Origin: Anoxybacillus mongoliensis
Lineage (GTDB): Bacteria; Bacillota; Bacilli; Bacillales; Anoxybacillaceae
Assembly (NCBI RefSeq): GCF_014201515.1
Contig: NZ_JACHEQ010000007.1
Location: 87,782 to 151,781, forward strand
Length of the DNA: 64,000 bases
Direction of reading: 5' to 3'
Shown here one piece after another: positions 17,274 to 25,984 of this stretch. The number at the start of each line of letters is the position of its first letter. Positions within the stretch are counted from its first letter, which is position 1. The translations under genes were made by a program, and so were the position numbers. The notes beneath the pieces are model-generated. The model was not told the DNA's origin and did no database searches. It saw nothing but the letters and a program-made list of their open reading frames with translations.

Positions 17274-18243
17274 GATGTTCACCTCCGCTATCACTCTCTA
17301 AAGCTTGTTGTTCATCTTCTTCGTTACAATTGGATGATGAACTAGATTTATAGTTGTCTTCATCAGTAAAAGTTTTTCCTTGATACCCATGGCCACGATA
17401 TAGCTCTGGGTTTGTGTACGTCTTGGAATGTGCATCCGCATGATTCACCCATTGTAAATGCGTATCCACAAACGTGAGTCGGCCTAAATGGGTCGGCAAC
17501 AATAATTCCTCATATTTTTCTTTCGTTAATTTCGGTGCCTTTTGTTTTACTTCTTGCACCCATTTTTCAAACTCTTTTGGCGTTTGCGCTAACACTTCAA
17601 ACTGCATATGCGCATACCCACGTCCATTAAAGTTCGTATTTCGTCCTTCATACGACCCTGGGCGCTCCGCAACAACGTACAATTCCGTTTCCATTTTGTT
17701 CATCGTATATTTTTGCCCAGCTAATGCCGGTACCCAAAACGACTGCATTGTCGATGCGGAAGTCATTTTAAATAATACAAGTCGGTTTGCCGGAATATTG
17801 ACATAGTTTACTGTTTCAATATTTTGTTCGGGGTAGCTAAAAATCCATTTCCAATCTGCCGACGTGACATGAATGACAAGTGGCTCTTGATCTTCGTACC
17901 CTTTCGGTGGTTTTTCTAAATCGTATAACGTTCTAACTGTCGGAATCGTTAATGCAATAACGATTAAAATGGGAATAACTGTCCATACAATTTCAAGGAC
18001 CGTACTTCCGTGTTCCTCAGGCGGCTCCTCTCCCTTTCGCTCAGGTCGATCGCGATATTTCCATACGATATAAGCGAACAAAGCAAATACAACGACAACG
18101 ACAAGAAGCATCCACCAAATCGACCAGTTAATCAGCTCTGTAATGCTTCGAGCAGCTGGTCCTTGTGGCTGGAAAACGACCATCTCACAGCCGCCAAGAA
18201 GCGGAAGCAATCCAGCTACCAATAAGGAAAACAAACGCTTCAT
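17263..18243 (-). CDS. qoxA: cytochrome aa3 quinol oxidase subunit II
   Basis: 326-residue lipoprotein subunit II. The lipobox is LLGGC near residue 19, then two membrane segments and an extracytoplasmic cupredoxin domain (VTSADWKWIFSYPEQNIETV). The loop that would hold the CuA ligands in a cytochrome c oxidase reads LAGQKYTMNKMETEL with no Cys pair, so electrons come from quinol rather than cytochrome c. The C-terminus ends in an odd low-complexity tail rich in Ser, Asn, Glu and His. First gene of qoxABCD, with ribosome site TTGAGGTGAAGAAAG. Confidence 0.93.
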   Translation of the reverse strand: MKRLFSLLVAGLLPLLGGCEMVVFQPQGPAARSITELINWSIWWMLLVVVVVFALFAYIVWKYRDRPERKGEEPPEEHGSTVLEIVWTVIPILIVIALTIPTVRTLYDLEKPPKGYEDQEPLVIHVTSADWKWIFSYPEQNIETVNYVNIPANRLVLFKMTSASTMQSFWVPALAGQKYTMNKMETELYVVAERPGSYEGRNTNFNGRGYAHMQFEVLAQTPKEFEKWVQEVKQKAPKLTKEKYEELLLPTHLGRLTFVDTHLQWVNHADAHSKTYTNPELYRGHGYQGKTFTDEDNYKSSSSSNCNEEDEQQALESDSGGEHHGH

Positions 18244-18593
18244 CTTTCTTCACCTCAACAAAAATTGTGATTCATAGAGCATCTCGATCAATTAGGTCAC
18301 GAACGAAATTAATGAACTTTGTAGTATTAACACTATTGAAATGATTTTAACATGTATTGTAAAAATAATTGTGACGAAAAAAGGAAGGAAGAAACTGCAT
18401 CAGAGGAAAAACAAGCAGCAAATGTATTGACAAAAATAAAAAAGCTTTTCTCACCCTGAAAAAAGAGCGAGAAAAGCATTATTTTTTATATAATACATGG
18501 AAACTGAAAGAAAAATAGGTTGTTCGTTTAATACTTTGTCACATTTTTGTTAATTTTTTTTCGAAATTTGTTCAAATTTATTGTCCGAAAACA
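18244..18593. other. intergenic region upstream of qoxA with an orphan hairpin
   Basis: 350 bases without a convincing gene. The part next to 18243 must hold the qoxA promoter and leader, though no clear -35/-10 pair stands out. At 18444-18477, GCTTTTCTC and GAGAAAAGC form a 9-bp stem with T-runs on the outside on both strands. It is terminator-like, but no recognisable gene ends there. It may belong to an unseen small RNA or be a second terminator for the aldehyde dehydrogenase transcript. Confidence 0.5.
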
Positions 18594-18621
18594 AAAAAGT
18601 GCCCGGTTAGGAACACTTTTT
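18594..18621 (-). terminator. terminator of the aldehyde dehydrogenase gene
   Basis: On the minus strand AAAAAGTG and CACTTTTT form an 8-bp stem around a 12-base loop, running into further T residues. It starts at the stop codon of the 18621-19970 gene. Confidence 0.75.
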
Positions 18622-19970
18622 CATCTCAATAGTTTCCGCACCCATTTGAGCGCATTTGGAAAGTTTGGATAACGTAAAGGAATATCGAATTTCGTTGTTT
18701 GTTTGAGCACACTTTTGTAGTGAGTAAATGCATCAAAGCTTGCTTTTCCATGGTATGTACCGATGCCGCTTTGTCCAACACCACCGAAAGGCAAATGAGG
18801 ATTGGCAACGTGTACAACCGTATCGTTTATACAACCACCGCCGAAACGAACTTGTTGCAATACTTGTTGTTGCACATCGCGATCTTCTGAAAACAAATAA
18901 AGCGCAAGCGGCTTTTCGTAATCGTTGATCATTTGAATCGCTTCATCAACCGTCCCAAACGTAAGAATCGGCAATATCGGCCCAAAAATTTCTTCTTGCA
19001 TAATGTCATCGTCCCACGTCACATCGTCTAGCAACGTCGGCTCGATCCAACGTTGCTCAATGTCATACGTTCCACCATGTACAACGATACCATTTGTTAA
19101 AAAACGAACGAGCCGTTCAGCATGACGAACAGTAACAATACGACTATACGTATCTTTATCACCGTATAACTGCTCTATATACTGCTTCATTCGCTCAATC
19201 AACAAAAATTTCACCGAAATATGAACGAGCACATAATCAGGTGCAATACACGTTTGCCCAGCGTTTAAAAATTTTCCCCATACGATTCGTTTGGCAGCTA
19301 AATCAATATGCGCGGAGGCGTCGACGATCGCTGGACTTTTTCCGCCAAGTTCCAGCGTGACAGGCGTTAAATGTTTCGCTGCCGCTGCCATGACGATTTT
19401 TCCAACCGGCACGCTTCCTGTGAAAAAAATATGATCAAAACGTAAATCTAACAGCTGTTGGCTAACGTCTACTCCTCCCTCTACAACAGCAACATACTCC
19501 TCTGGAAACACTTCTGAAATGATTGTTTTCAGCAACGCCGACATTTCTGGCGTATATTCAGACGGCTTCACTACCGCACAATTCCCTGCCGCAATCGCGC
19601 CGATAAGTGGACTCATCGCAAGCTGAAACGGATAGTTCCACGGCGCAATGATTAGGCTTACTCCATATGGCTCTGGATATATGTAACTTTTTGACCCCAA
19701 GTGCGTCAACGGCGTCGGCACACGTTGTGGCTTCATCCAATCGCTCAGTCGCTTCGTGATAAAGCGAATCTCTTCATAAACGATGCCGATTTCTGTTGTA
19801 TACGCTTCAAACGATGATTTATGCAACTCTTTTTTTAACGTATCAGTGATCGTCTGTTCATATTTTTGTATCGTTTCTTTTAATCGTGTTAATTGTTTTA
19901 AACGAAAATCAAGAGAAAGCGTTTCTCCTTTACGGAAATAGCGTTTTTGTTTCTTGAGCAACTCGTTCAT
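18621..19970 (-). CDS. ywdH: aldehyde dehydrogenase, YwdH/class 3 type
   Basis: 449-residue NAD(P)-dependent aldehyde dehydrogenase of the short class 3-like subfamily (about 450 residues, no N-terminal extension). The cofactor site is FFTGSVPVGK, the general base Glu lies in VTLELGGKSPAIV, and the catalytic Cys in FLNAGQTCIAPDYVLV. It oxidises aliphatic aldehydes to acids; the exact substrate cannot be told. Monocistronic on the minus strand between the qox operon and a divergent coiled-coil gene. The C-terminus is hydrophilic (RKLLR), with no strong membrane anchor. Confidence 0.9.
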   Translation of the reverse strand: MNELLKKQKRYFRKGETLSLDFRLKQLTRLKETIQKYEQTITDTLKKELHKSSFEAYTTEIGIVYEEIRFITKRLSDWMKPQRVPTPLTHLGSKSYIYPEPYGVSLIIAPWNYPFQLAMSPLIGAIAAGNCAVVKPSEYTPEMSALLKTIISEVFPEEYVAVVEGGVDVSQQLLDLRFDHIFFTGSVPVGKIVMAAAAKHLTPVTLELGGKSPAIVDASAHIDLAAKRIVWGKFLNAGQTCIAPDYVLVHISVKFLLIERMKQYIEQLYGDKDTYSRIVTVRHAERLVRFLTNGIVVHGGTYDIEQRWIEPTLLDDVTWDDDIMQEEIFGPILPILTFGTVDEAIQMINDYEKPLALYLFSEDRDVQQQVLQQVRFGGGCINDTVVHVANPHLPFGGVGQSGIGTYHGKASFDAFTHYKSVLKQTTKFDIPLRYPNFPNALKWVRKLLR

Positions 19971-20110
19971 TTATTTCACCCACTTTATTGTTCATCTACT
20001 ACTTATTTTATTTGTTTAGGCATTGATTCTCTATCATAAAAACAGAAAAACGTTCGCTAGTCATTCGCTGTCGATTCGTGTAAAATGGAAACGAAAAGGA
20101 GGTGAAAGGA

Positions 20111-20698
20111 ATGGTAGAACAGCTGCTATACGAAATTCTTCATGAAGTAAAAGCAACTCGGGAAAAAGTCGAATTGCTGGAAAAACGAGTGGAAGCAGTC
20201 GAGAAAAGGGTGGAAGCTATTGAAAAAGAAGTATCTTCCTTACGCCAACAAGTACAAGCACTGGACGAGAAAGTTCAAACGCTAGATGGAAAAGTTCAAA
20301 CGCTAGATGGGAAAGTACAAGCACTAGATGGGAAAGTGCAAGCACTAGACGGGAAAGTGCAAGCACTAGACGGGAAAGTGCAAGCACTAGACGGGAAAGT
20401 GCAAGCACTAGACGGGAAAGTACAAGCACTAGATGGGAAAGTGCAGCTACTTGACGAACGAACACTCGAAACGAAAGCTATTTGTGAAGCGATTCGCCAC
20501 GGTCAAGAGGTGCTCGCCGCAAAATACGATGCACTCGCACTCGATGTCCACAACATGCAAGGAAACATCACCCGCTTAACAAACATACTAGAAGAAAAAG
20601 TACTCCCTGCCCTCACCGACCACGAATCAAGCATCCAAGTATTAAACCATCGTGTATTTAAAGTAGAAAGCACTTTACAAAAGCTTGTACACCTATAA
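20111..20698 (+). CDS. heptad-repeat coiled-coil protein (LDGKVQA repeats)
   Basis: 195-residue protein of unknown function. Start ATG 20111 follows GGAGGTGAAAGG; an in-frame GTG at 20102 lies within that site. Residues 1-50 are a charged coiled coil (MVEQLLYEILHEVKATREKV), followed by nine near-identical seven-residue repeats and a conserved C-terminal part with YDALALDVHNMQGNITRL. No signal peptide or membrane segment is visible. The C-terminal motif and the layout match the protein encoded at 25985-26548, so the two are paralogues that differ in their repeat unit. It should form a long rod; a structural or scaffolding role is a guess. A bidirectional terminator follows. Confidence 0.8.
   Translation: MVEQLLYEILHEVKATREKVELLEKRVEAVEKRVEAIEKEVSSLRQQVQALDEKVQTLDGKVQTLDGKVQALDGKVQALDGKVQALDGKVQALDGKVQALDGKVQALDGKVQLLDERTLETKAICEAIRHGQEVLAAKYDALALDVHNMQGNITRLTNILEEKVLPALTDHESSIQVLNHRVFKVESTLQKLVHL
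20261..20449 (+). repeat. nine in-frame 21-bp tandem repeats
   Basis: Nine consecutive 21-base units each encode one heptad: LDEKVQT, LDGKVQT, six LDGKVQA and LDGKVQL. Several central units (ctagacgggaaagtgcaagc plus a) are identical at the DNA level, as expected from recent expansion by slippage or unequal crossing-over. Because 21 is a multiple of three, changes in copy number keep the frame and change the coiled-coil length by about 1 nm per unit. Confidence 0.95.
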
Positions 20699-20702
20699 AA
20701 AT

Positions 20703-20734
20703 AAAGCGGCATTGTCCGATGGCAATGCCGCTTT
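20703..20734. terminator. bidirectional terminator between the coiled-coil gene and gatB
   Basis: AAAGCGGCATTG and CAATGCCGCTTT form a perfect 12-bp stem with an 8-base loop, followed by GTTTTT on the plus strand. On the minus strand it follows the gatB stop. Confidence 0.9.
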
Positions 20735-20738
20735 GTTT

Positions 20739-22169
20739 TTATCGTTTATTAATTTCTTCAAGCAATAGCTTATTGACAAGCGGTGGGTTGGCTTGTCCTT
20801 TTGTTGCTTTCATAATTTGACCGACTAAGAATCCGATCGCACGGTCTTTTCCGTTTTTAAAGTCTTCGATCGATTGTGGATTCGCGTCGAGCACTTCTAA
20901 CACAATTTTGCGCAACGTTGCTTCGTCAGAAATTTGCACAAGCCCTTGTTGTTTGACGATTTGCTCTGGATCGCCACCTTTTTCAACAAGCTCTTTAAAA
21001 ATTTTCTTCGCAATTTTTGACGAAATCGTGCCGTTTTGAATGAGTTTAATCATGCCTGCAAGACTTTCTGGCGTTAACGCAATGTCATGTAATTCTTTTT
21101 GTTCTGCGTTTAAATAAGCAGATACTTCGACCATGAGCCAGTTTGAAGCAAGCTTTGGATCCGCACCATTTGCAACCGTCGCCTCAAAAAAGTCTGCCAT
21201 TTCTTTTGTAAGCGTTAATACTTTCGCATCATACTCTGGCAAACCAAGCTCTTCGACATATCGCTTTTTCCGCGCATCCGGAAGTTCTGGAATGGACGCA
21301 CGTACGCGTTCTTTCCACTCATCGTCAATATAAAGCATCACTAAATCTGGTTCTGGGAAGTAACGATAGTCTTCTGAACCTTCTTTCGTGCGCATTAAAA
21401 TGGTTGTTTTCGTCGCTTCGTCGAAACGGCGTGTTTCTTGCTGGATGACGCCGCCAGACAATAAAATTTTCTCTTGGCGCTTCGCTTCGTATTCTAATCC
21501 TTGGCGAACGAAGTTAAATGAGTTTAAGTTTTTCAATTCTGTTTTCGTTCCAAATTTGTCTGAGCCAATTGGACGAAGGGAAATGTTCGCATCACAACGA
21601 AGCGAGCCTTCTTCCATTTTACAATCGGATACACCTGTATATTGAATGATCGACTTTAATTTTTCTAAATACGCATACGCCTCTTCTGGCGAGCGAATAT
21701 CTGGCTCAGAGACAATTTCAATGAGCGGTGTCCCTTGACGGTTGAAATCGACTAACGAATAGCCATCACCTGTATGCGTCAGTTTCCCTGCATCTTCTTC
21801 TAAATGAATGCGCGTAATGCCGATTTTTTTCTTTTTACCATTCACTTCAATTTCAATCCAACCGTTTCGTCCAATCGGTTGGTCGTACTGTGAAATTTGG
21901 TACGCTTTCGGGTTGTCCGGATAAAAATAGTTTTTTCGGTCAAATTTCGTTTCTGTGGCGATTTCGCAGTTTAACGCCATCGCTGCTTTCATAGCATATT
22001 CGACCGCTTGTTTATTTAACACCGGAAGAACGCCCGGGTACCCTAAATCAATGACGCTCGTTTGTGTGTTTGGAGGCGCTCCGAATGCGTTTGGACTGCT
22101 TGAGAAAATTTTCGATTTCGTTTTCAGCTCGACGTGCACTTCAAGTCCGATGACGATTTCAAAATTCAT
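20739..22169 (-). CDS. gatB: Asp-tRNA(Asn)/Glu-tRNA(Gln) amidotransferase subunit B
   Basis: 476-residue GatB. It begins [20 protein letters not shown] with the conserved [12 protein letters not shown] and [24 protein letters not shown] segment ([19 protein letters not shown]), and ends in the YqeY-like helical tail. GatB binds the misacylated tRNA and activates its Glu or Asp side chain with ATP, using ammonia channelled from GatA. Start ATG 22169 follows GGGGGGAATAAGTG; the preceding in-frame GTG is too close to the site. Last gene of gatCAB, as in other Bacillaceae. Confidence 0.97.
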   Translation of the reverse strand: MNFEIVIGLEVHVELKTKSKIFSSSPNAFGAPPNTQTSVIDLGYPGVLPVLNKQAVEYAMKAAMALNCEIATETKFDRKNYFYPDNPKAYQISQYDQPIGRNGWIEIEVNGKKKKIGITRIHLEEDAGKLTHTGDGYSLVDFNRQGTPLIEIVSEPDIRSPEEAYAYLEKLKSIIQYTGVSDCKMEEGSLRCDANISLRPIGSDKFGTKTELKNLNSFNFVRQGLEYEAKRQEKILLSGGVIQQETRRFDEATKTTILMRTKEGSEDYRYFPEPDLVMLYIDDEWKERVRASIPELPDARKKRYVEELGLPEYDAKVLTLTKEMADFFEATVANGADPKLASNWLMVEVSAYLNAEQKELHDIALTPESLAGMIKLIQNGTISSKIAKKIFKELVEKGGDPEQIVKQQGLVQISDEATLRKIVLEVLDANPQSIEDFKNGKDRAIGFLVGQIMKATKGQANPPLVNKLLLEEINKR

Positions 22170-22183
22170 CACTTATTCCCCCC

Positions 22184-23641
22184 TTACAACGTTGGTTTTT
22201 GTTTATGATAGTCTGTTGCTTGTTCGAACGCATGAGCAACGCGGTAAATGGTGCTTTCATCGAAATGTTTGCCGATAATTTGAAGTCCTACAGGCAAGCC
22301 ATTGACAAATCCGCACGGAATCGAAATACCTGGAACACCGGCAAGGTTCACTGGAATCGTTAAAATGTCGTTTGCGTACATCGTTAACGGGTCGCTCGTT
22401 TTTTCACCAATTTTAAACGCTGGCGTTGGCGTTGTTGGCCCGATAATGACGTCGTATTTCTCAAAGACGTTTTCAAAGTCTTGTTTAATGAGCGTCCGCA
22501 CTTTTTGCGCTTTTTTGTAGTACGCATCATAGTAGCCTGAACTTAATGCAAACGTTCCAAGCATGATGCGGCGTTTCACTTCATTACCGAATCCTTCGCT
22601 ACGCGTTTGCTTGTACATCTCCATTAAATTTTTCGCATTATCTGTCCGATAGCCGTAACGCACACCGTCAAAACGAGCAAGGTTTGCCGATGCTTCCGAA
22701 GACGCTAATAAGTAGTATGTTGCTAGCGCATATTTTGAATGAGGGAGTGATACTTCTTCCCACGTTGCGCCGAGGCTTTCTAACACTTTTAGCGCTTGAA
22801 GAACAGATTGGCGAACTTCTTCTGATACACCTTCGCCTAAATATTCTTTCGGCACCGCAATTTTTAAACCTTGAATGTCACCTGTTAAGGCAGAAACATA
22901 ATCTGGTACATCGACATTTGCTGATGTCGAATCCATTGGATCTAAACCAGAGATGACTTGTAGTAAATATGCGTTATCTTCCACCGTGCGTGTAATTGGA
23001 CCGATTTGGTCAAGCGAAGACGCAAACGCAACAAGCCCATAGCGAGATACGCGACCGTACGTCGGTTTTAAACCAACGACGCCGCAAAACGCTGCTGGTT
23101 GACGAATCGAACCGCCTGTGTCTGATCCAAGCGCAAATGGCACTTCTCCTGCCGCCACTGCTGCTGCTGAACCACCGCTTGAACCACCTGGCACGCGTTC
23201 TAAATCCCACGGGTTGCGCGTGAGTTGAAAGCCGGAGTTTTCTGTCGATGATCCCATCGCAAACTCGTCCATATTTAATTTTCCGATCGTCACTGCGTCA
23301 GCTTCGTTTAAACGCTCTACAACCGTTGCATCGTAAATCGGGTCGAAGTTGTACAAAATTTTGCTTGCACACGTTGTGCGTAACCCTTTTGTCACAATGT
23401 TATCTTTAATGCCAATTGGCATCCCAAAAAGCAAACCAAATTCCTTTTCCGTAGTTAGTTTTTCATCTAACTGTTTCGCTTTCGCGCGCGCTTGTTCTTC
23501 GTTTAACGTTAAAAATGCTTGTACTTTTTCTTCTACGTCATGAATGCGCTTAAACGATTCATCCACTAAATCCGAAACAGAAATTTCTTTTTTATGTAAT
23601 AAACTGTGTAACTCAGATATGCGGTAGTCAAACAATGACAT
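22184..23641 (-). CDS. gatA: amidotransferase subunit A (glutaminase)
   Basis: 485-residue amidase-signature enzyme. The catalytic triad context is visible: Lys in [11 protein letters not shown], the cis-Ser in [12 protein letters not shown] and the nucleophilic region [14 protein letters not shown]. GatA releases ammonia from glutamine (or asparagine) for transamidation of Glu-tRNA(Gln) or Asp-tRNA(Asn) by GatB. It lies 12 bases from gatC and 14 from gatB, preceded by AAGGAGGGAAGAAT. Confidence 0.97.
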   Translation of the reverse strand: MSLFDYRISELHSLLHKKEISVSDLVDESFKRIHDVEEKVQAFLTLNEEQARAKAKQLDEKLTTEKEFGLLFGMPIGIKDNIVTKGLRTTCASKILYNFDPIYDATVVERLNEADAVTIGKLNMDEFAMGSSTENSGFQLTRNPWDLERVPGGSSGGSAAAVAAGEVPFALGSDTGGSIRQPAAFCGVVGLKPTYGRVSRYGLVAFASSLDQIGPITRTVEDNAYLLQVISGLDPMDSTSANVDVPDYVSALTGDIQGLKIAVPKEYLGEGVSEEVRQSVLQALKVLESLGATWEEVSLPHSKYALATYYLLASSEASANLARFDGVRYGYRTDNAKNLMEMYKQTRSEGFGNEVKRRIMLGTFALSSGYYDAYYKKAQKVRTLIKQDFENVFEKYDVIIGPTTPTPAFKIGEKTSDPLTMYANDILTIPVNLAGVPGISIPCGFVNGLPVGLQIIGKHFDESTIYRVAHAFEQATDYHKQKPTL

Positions 23642-23653
23642 ATTCTTCCCTCC

Positions 23654-23944
23654 TTACTCTAAAATCGCTGGGACACGAAATTGTCCATCTTGATGGTCTG
23701 GTGCGTTTTTCAATACGTCTTCTAGCGGAAGTCCAGCTGTCGGTACATCTTCCCGCATCACATTTTTCATATTTAATACATGTGACGTTGGTGGAACATT
23801 TTCAGTATCTAACTCATTTAACTGCTCCGCAAACGTAATAATCGCATCTAGTTGTTTCGCAAACATCGCTGCTTCTTCTTCTGTAATCGCTAAACGTGCT
23901 AAATGCGCCACATGTTTCACTTGATCGATTGAAATTCGTGACAT
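23654..23944 (-). CDS. gatC: amidotransferase subunit C
   Basis: 96-residue GatC, which wraps around GatA and GatB to stabilise the complex. It begins [20 protein letters not shown] and has the conserved [12 protein letters not shown] segment. Start ATG 23944 follows GGAGGTGAAAGAC; the in-frame GTG at 23953 lies inside this site. First gene of the operon. The promoter should be in 23945-24050, where no strong -35/-10 pair is evident on this strand. Confidence 0.95.
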   Translation of the reverse strand: MSRISIDQVKHVAHLARLAITEEEAAMFAKQLDAIITFAEQLNELDTENVPPTSHVLNMKNVMREDVPTAGLPLEDVLKNAPDHQDGQFRVPAILE

Positions 23945-24053
23945 GTCTTTCACCTCCGATATTGTCGACCTTTCACAATACTATGATGATACCAAACTTT
24001 CGCGCAGTGAAGCAACATTTGCCATTCATTTTACTTACAGAAAAAATCATTCA

Positions 24054-24083
24054 TTGACGAAAAAACGATGAACGTTGTAGAAT
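24054..24083 (+). promoter_or_regulatory. sigma-A promoter for the riboswitch/ade transcript
   Basis: TTGACG (24054-24059) and TAGAAT (24078-24083) are separated by 18 bases, placing the transcription start about 10-15 bases before the purine aptamer. Confidence 0.7.
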
Positions 24084-24104
24084 GAAAAAAATTTTTAAAA
24101 AACA

Positions 24105-24204
24105 ACTCGTATAATTTTGGAAATATGGTTCGAAAGTTTCTACCAAACGACCGTAAATCGTTTGACTACGAGGATTGCTCCTCGTATCGAGTTGGAGAGG
24201 AGGA
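24105..24204 (+). ncRNA. purine riboswitch, guanine class, translational type
   Basis: The aptamer occupies 24105-24172. It has a P1 stem CTCGTA/TACGAG, the conserved TATAAT-like J1/2, GGAAATATGG, GTTTCTACC and CCGTAAA loop elements, and GACTAC before the 3' P1 strand. The base at the ligand-pairing position (C at 24166, equivalent to C74) predicts guanine/hypoxanthine binding, not adenine. The 3' P1 strand can instead pair in TACGAGGA-TTGC-TCCTCGTA (24167-24186). When ligand holds P1 closed, the freed CTCCTC (24178-24183) can pair with GAGGAG (24197-24202), the ribosome site of ade. There is no U-run, so control looks translational and OFF with ligand. The pairing is read by eye. Confidence 0.9.
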
Positions 24205-24209
24205 CATCT

Positions 24210-25916
24210 ATGAAACGACTTGCTGTAGCTTCAAAAAAACAATTAGCTGATGTTGTTGTAAAAAACGGAAAAATTATCAACGTCTTTACACATGAAATTA
24301 TCCAAGCGGACATTGCCATTGCTGATGGCAAAATTGTTGGTATTGGTACATATGACGGGCAAACCGTCATTGACGCAAAAGGAAAATACGTTTGCCCGGG
24401 TTTGATCGACGGACATGTTCATATTGAATCATCAATGGTTACCCCAAGCGAATTTGCTCGCGTCGTCGTTCCACACGGCGTCACTACCGTCATTACTGAT
24501 CCGCACGAAATTGCGAATGTCTCGGGGACAAAAGGCATTGAATTTATGCTAAACGACTCTAATGACGTTCCGCTTGATGTATATGTCATGTTGCCATCAT
24601 GCGTGCCTGCCACCGCTTTTGAACATGCTGGTGCGACATTACAAGCGGAACATTTAGCACCGTTTTTTTCCCATCCGCGCGTGCTTGGACTTGCGGAAGT
24701 GATGGACTATCCGTCTCTGCTACAAGGAAAACAACAAATGCTCGCAAAACTTTCTGCAGCCCATGCCGCAGGCAAACTGATTGACGGGCATTTAGCTGGT
24801 CTTGATGAAACAGCCGTGAACGTGTACCGAAGCGCAAATGTCCATACCGACCATGAATGTGTCACCGTAGACGAAGCACTCACTCGCGTTCAGCACGGCA
24901 TGTACGTTTTAATTCGCGAAGGTTCGGTCGCAAAAGATTTAAACAAACTACTTCCAGCGGTCAATACGTATAACGCGCGCCGCTTTTTATTTTGCACAGA
25001 CGATAAACATATTGACGAACTTGTCAATGAAGGAAGCATCGATCATCATATTCGCCTAGCAATTCAAGCAGGCATCGAGCCGATAACAGCCATTCAAATG
25101 GCGACATTAAATGCAGCAGAATGTTATCGCCTATATACGAAAGGCGCCATCGCCCCTGGGTATGATGCCGACTTTTTGCTTGTGGATGATTTACATTCAT
25201 TTTCGATTACTCATGTCTTTAAAAAAGGGGCAATCGTTGCTGAAAACGGACGCGCTACCTTTTCGAAAGCAACTTCGATCGACAAAACGATTACCCAATC
25301 GGTTCATGCCAAAAAGATAACAAAAAAAGATGTGGAAATTTCGTTTACACGCGGAAATCAAGCAAATGTCATTCAAATTGTTCCAAATCATTTGCATACG
25401 AAACGGCTCATAACAGAAATGGATGTCGAAAATGGTGTCTTTCAACCGTCGATCGAACGGGATTTATTAAAGCTCGTTGTCGTCGAACGTCACCGCAGTC
25501 TCGGTGTTGGAGTCGGCATTGTCAACGGCTTTCAATTGAAAAAAGGAGCGATCGCCTCATCGATTGCCCACGACTCGCATAACATCATCGCCACAGGAAC
25601 GAACGATGATGATATAATCGCTGCGATTGAACATATAAAAAGCATAAACGGTGGGCTCGCCGTAGTGGAAAATGGCCTTGTGTTGGCAGACTTGCCGCTT
25701 GAAATTGGAGGACTGATGACAGCAAGAACGTATGAAGAAGTGCTAGAGCGGCTACAAACGATTCACGACGCTTTAACAACCATTGGAGCATCAGGCGAAT
25801 TTAACCCATTTATTACACTCGCCTTTTTAGCATTGCCGGTCATTCCAGAGCTAAAATTAACAGACCAAGGTTTATTTGACGTTTCATCGTTTCAATTTAT
25901 TGATGTGGAAGTATAG
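24210..25916 (+). CDS. ade: adenine deaminase
   Basis: 568-residue amidohydrolase that converts adenine to hypoxanthine and ammonia in purine salvage. The N-terminal metal site motif GLIDGHVHIESSMVTPSEFA and the family segment TTVITDPHEIANVSG are present, with later motifs GHLAGLDETAVN and CTDDKHIDELVNEG. Start ATG 24210 follows GGAGAGGAGGACATCT; the longer in-frame reading from 24117 would lie inside the riboswitch. Its product hypoxanthine feeds into the guanine/hypoxanthine pool that the C74 riboswitch would sense, so feedback by product is a reasonable reading. A second, diverged family member lies at 47717-49462. Confidence 0.95.
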   Translation: MKRLAVASKKQLADVVVKNGKIINVFTHEIIQADIAIADGKIVGIGTYDGQTVIDAKGKYVCPGLIDGHVHIESSMVTPSEFARVVVPHGVTTVITDPHEIANVSGTKGIEFMLNDSNDVPLDVYVMLPSCVPATAFEHAGATLQAEHLAPFFSHPRVLGLAEVMDYPSLLQGKQQMLAKLSAAHAAGKLIDGHLAGLDETAVNVYRSANVHTDHECVTVDEALTRVQHGMYVLIREGSVAKDLNKLLPAVNTYNARRFLFCTDDKHIDELVNEGSIDHHIRLAIQAGIEPITAIQMATLNAAECYRLYTKGAIAPGYDADFLLVDDLHSFSITHVFKKGAIVAENGRATFSKATSIDKTITQSVHAKKITKKDVEISFTRGNQANVIQIVPNHLHTKRLITEMDVENGVFQPSIERDLLKLVVVERHRSLGVGVGIVNGFQLKKGAIASSIAHDSHNIIATGTNDDDIIAAIEHIKSINGGLAVVENGLVLADLPLEIGGLMTARTYEEVLERLQTIHDALTTIGASGEFNPFITLAFLALPVIPELKLTDQGLFDVSSFQFIDVEV

Positions 25917-25940
25917 AGGGATTTTTTATCCCTCTTTTTG
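25915..25940 (+). terminator. terminator of ade
   Basis: AGAGGGAT and ATCCCTCT pair perfectly (8 bp) around TTTTT and are followed by TTTTTG. The stem begins in the ade stop codon. Confidence 0.85.
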
Positions 25941-25984
25941 TCGAATGATGTTATAATATGGTTGTATGCAAAGGAGGTGAGAAG

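Noticed and set aside
14402..18243. Cytochrome c oxidase (cta) operon
   Set aside because: Subunit II has no CuA cysteines and the gene order and subunit sizes fit qoxABCD.
20261..20449. Tandem repeats as a possible CRISPR array
   Set aside because: The units are contiguous 21-base repeats with no unique spacers and are in frame with a coiled-coil gene.
20217..20465. Open frame on the minus strand across the heptad repeats
   Set aside because: It is a mirror of the repetitive coding sequence on the other strand, without ribosome site.
24105..24172. Adenine-type riboswitch, as expected from the adenine deaminase gene
   Set aside because: The ligand-pairing base in GACTAC is C, which marks the guanine class.
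24117..24209. N-terminal extension of adenine deaminase by 31 codons
   Set aside because: It would be encoded by the riboswitch aptamer and precede the ribosome site at 24197-24204.
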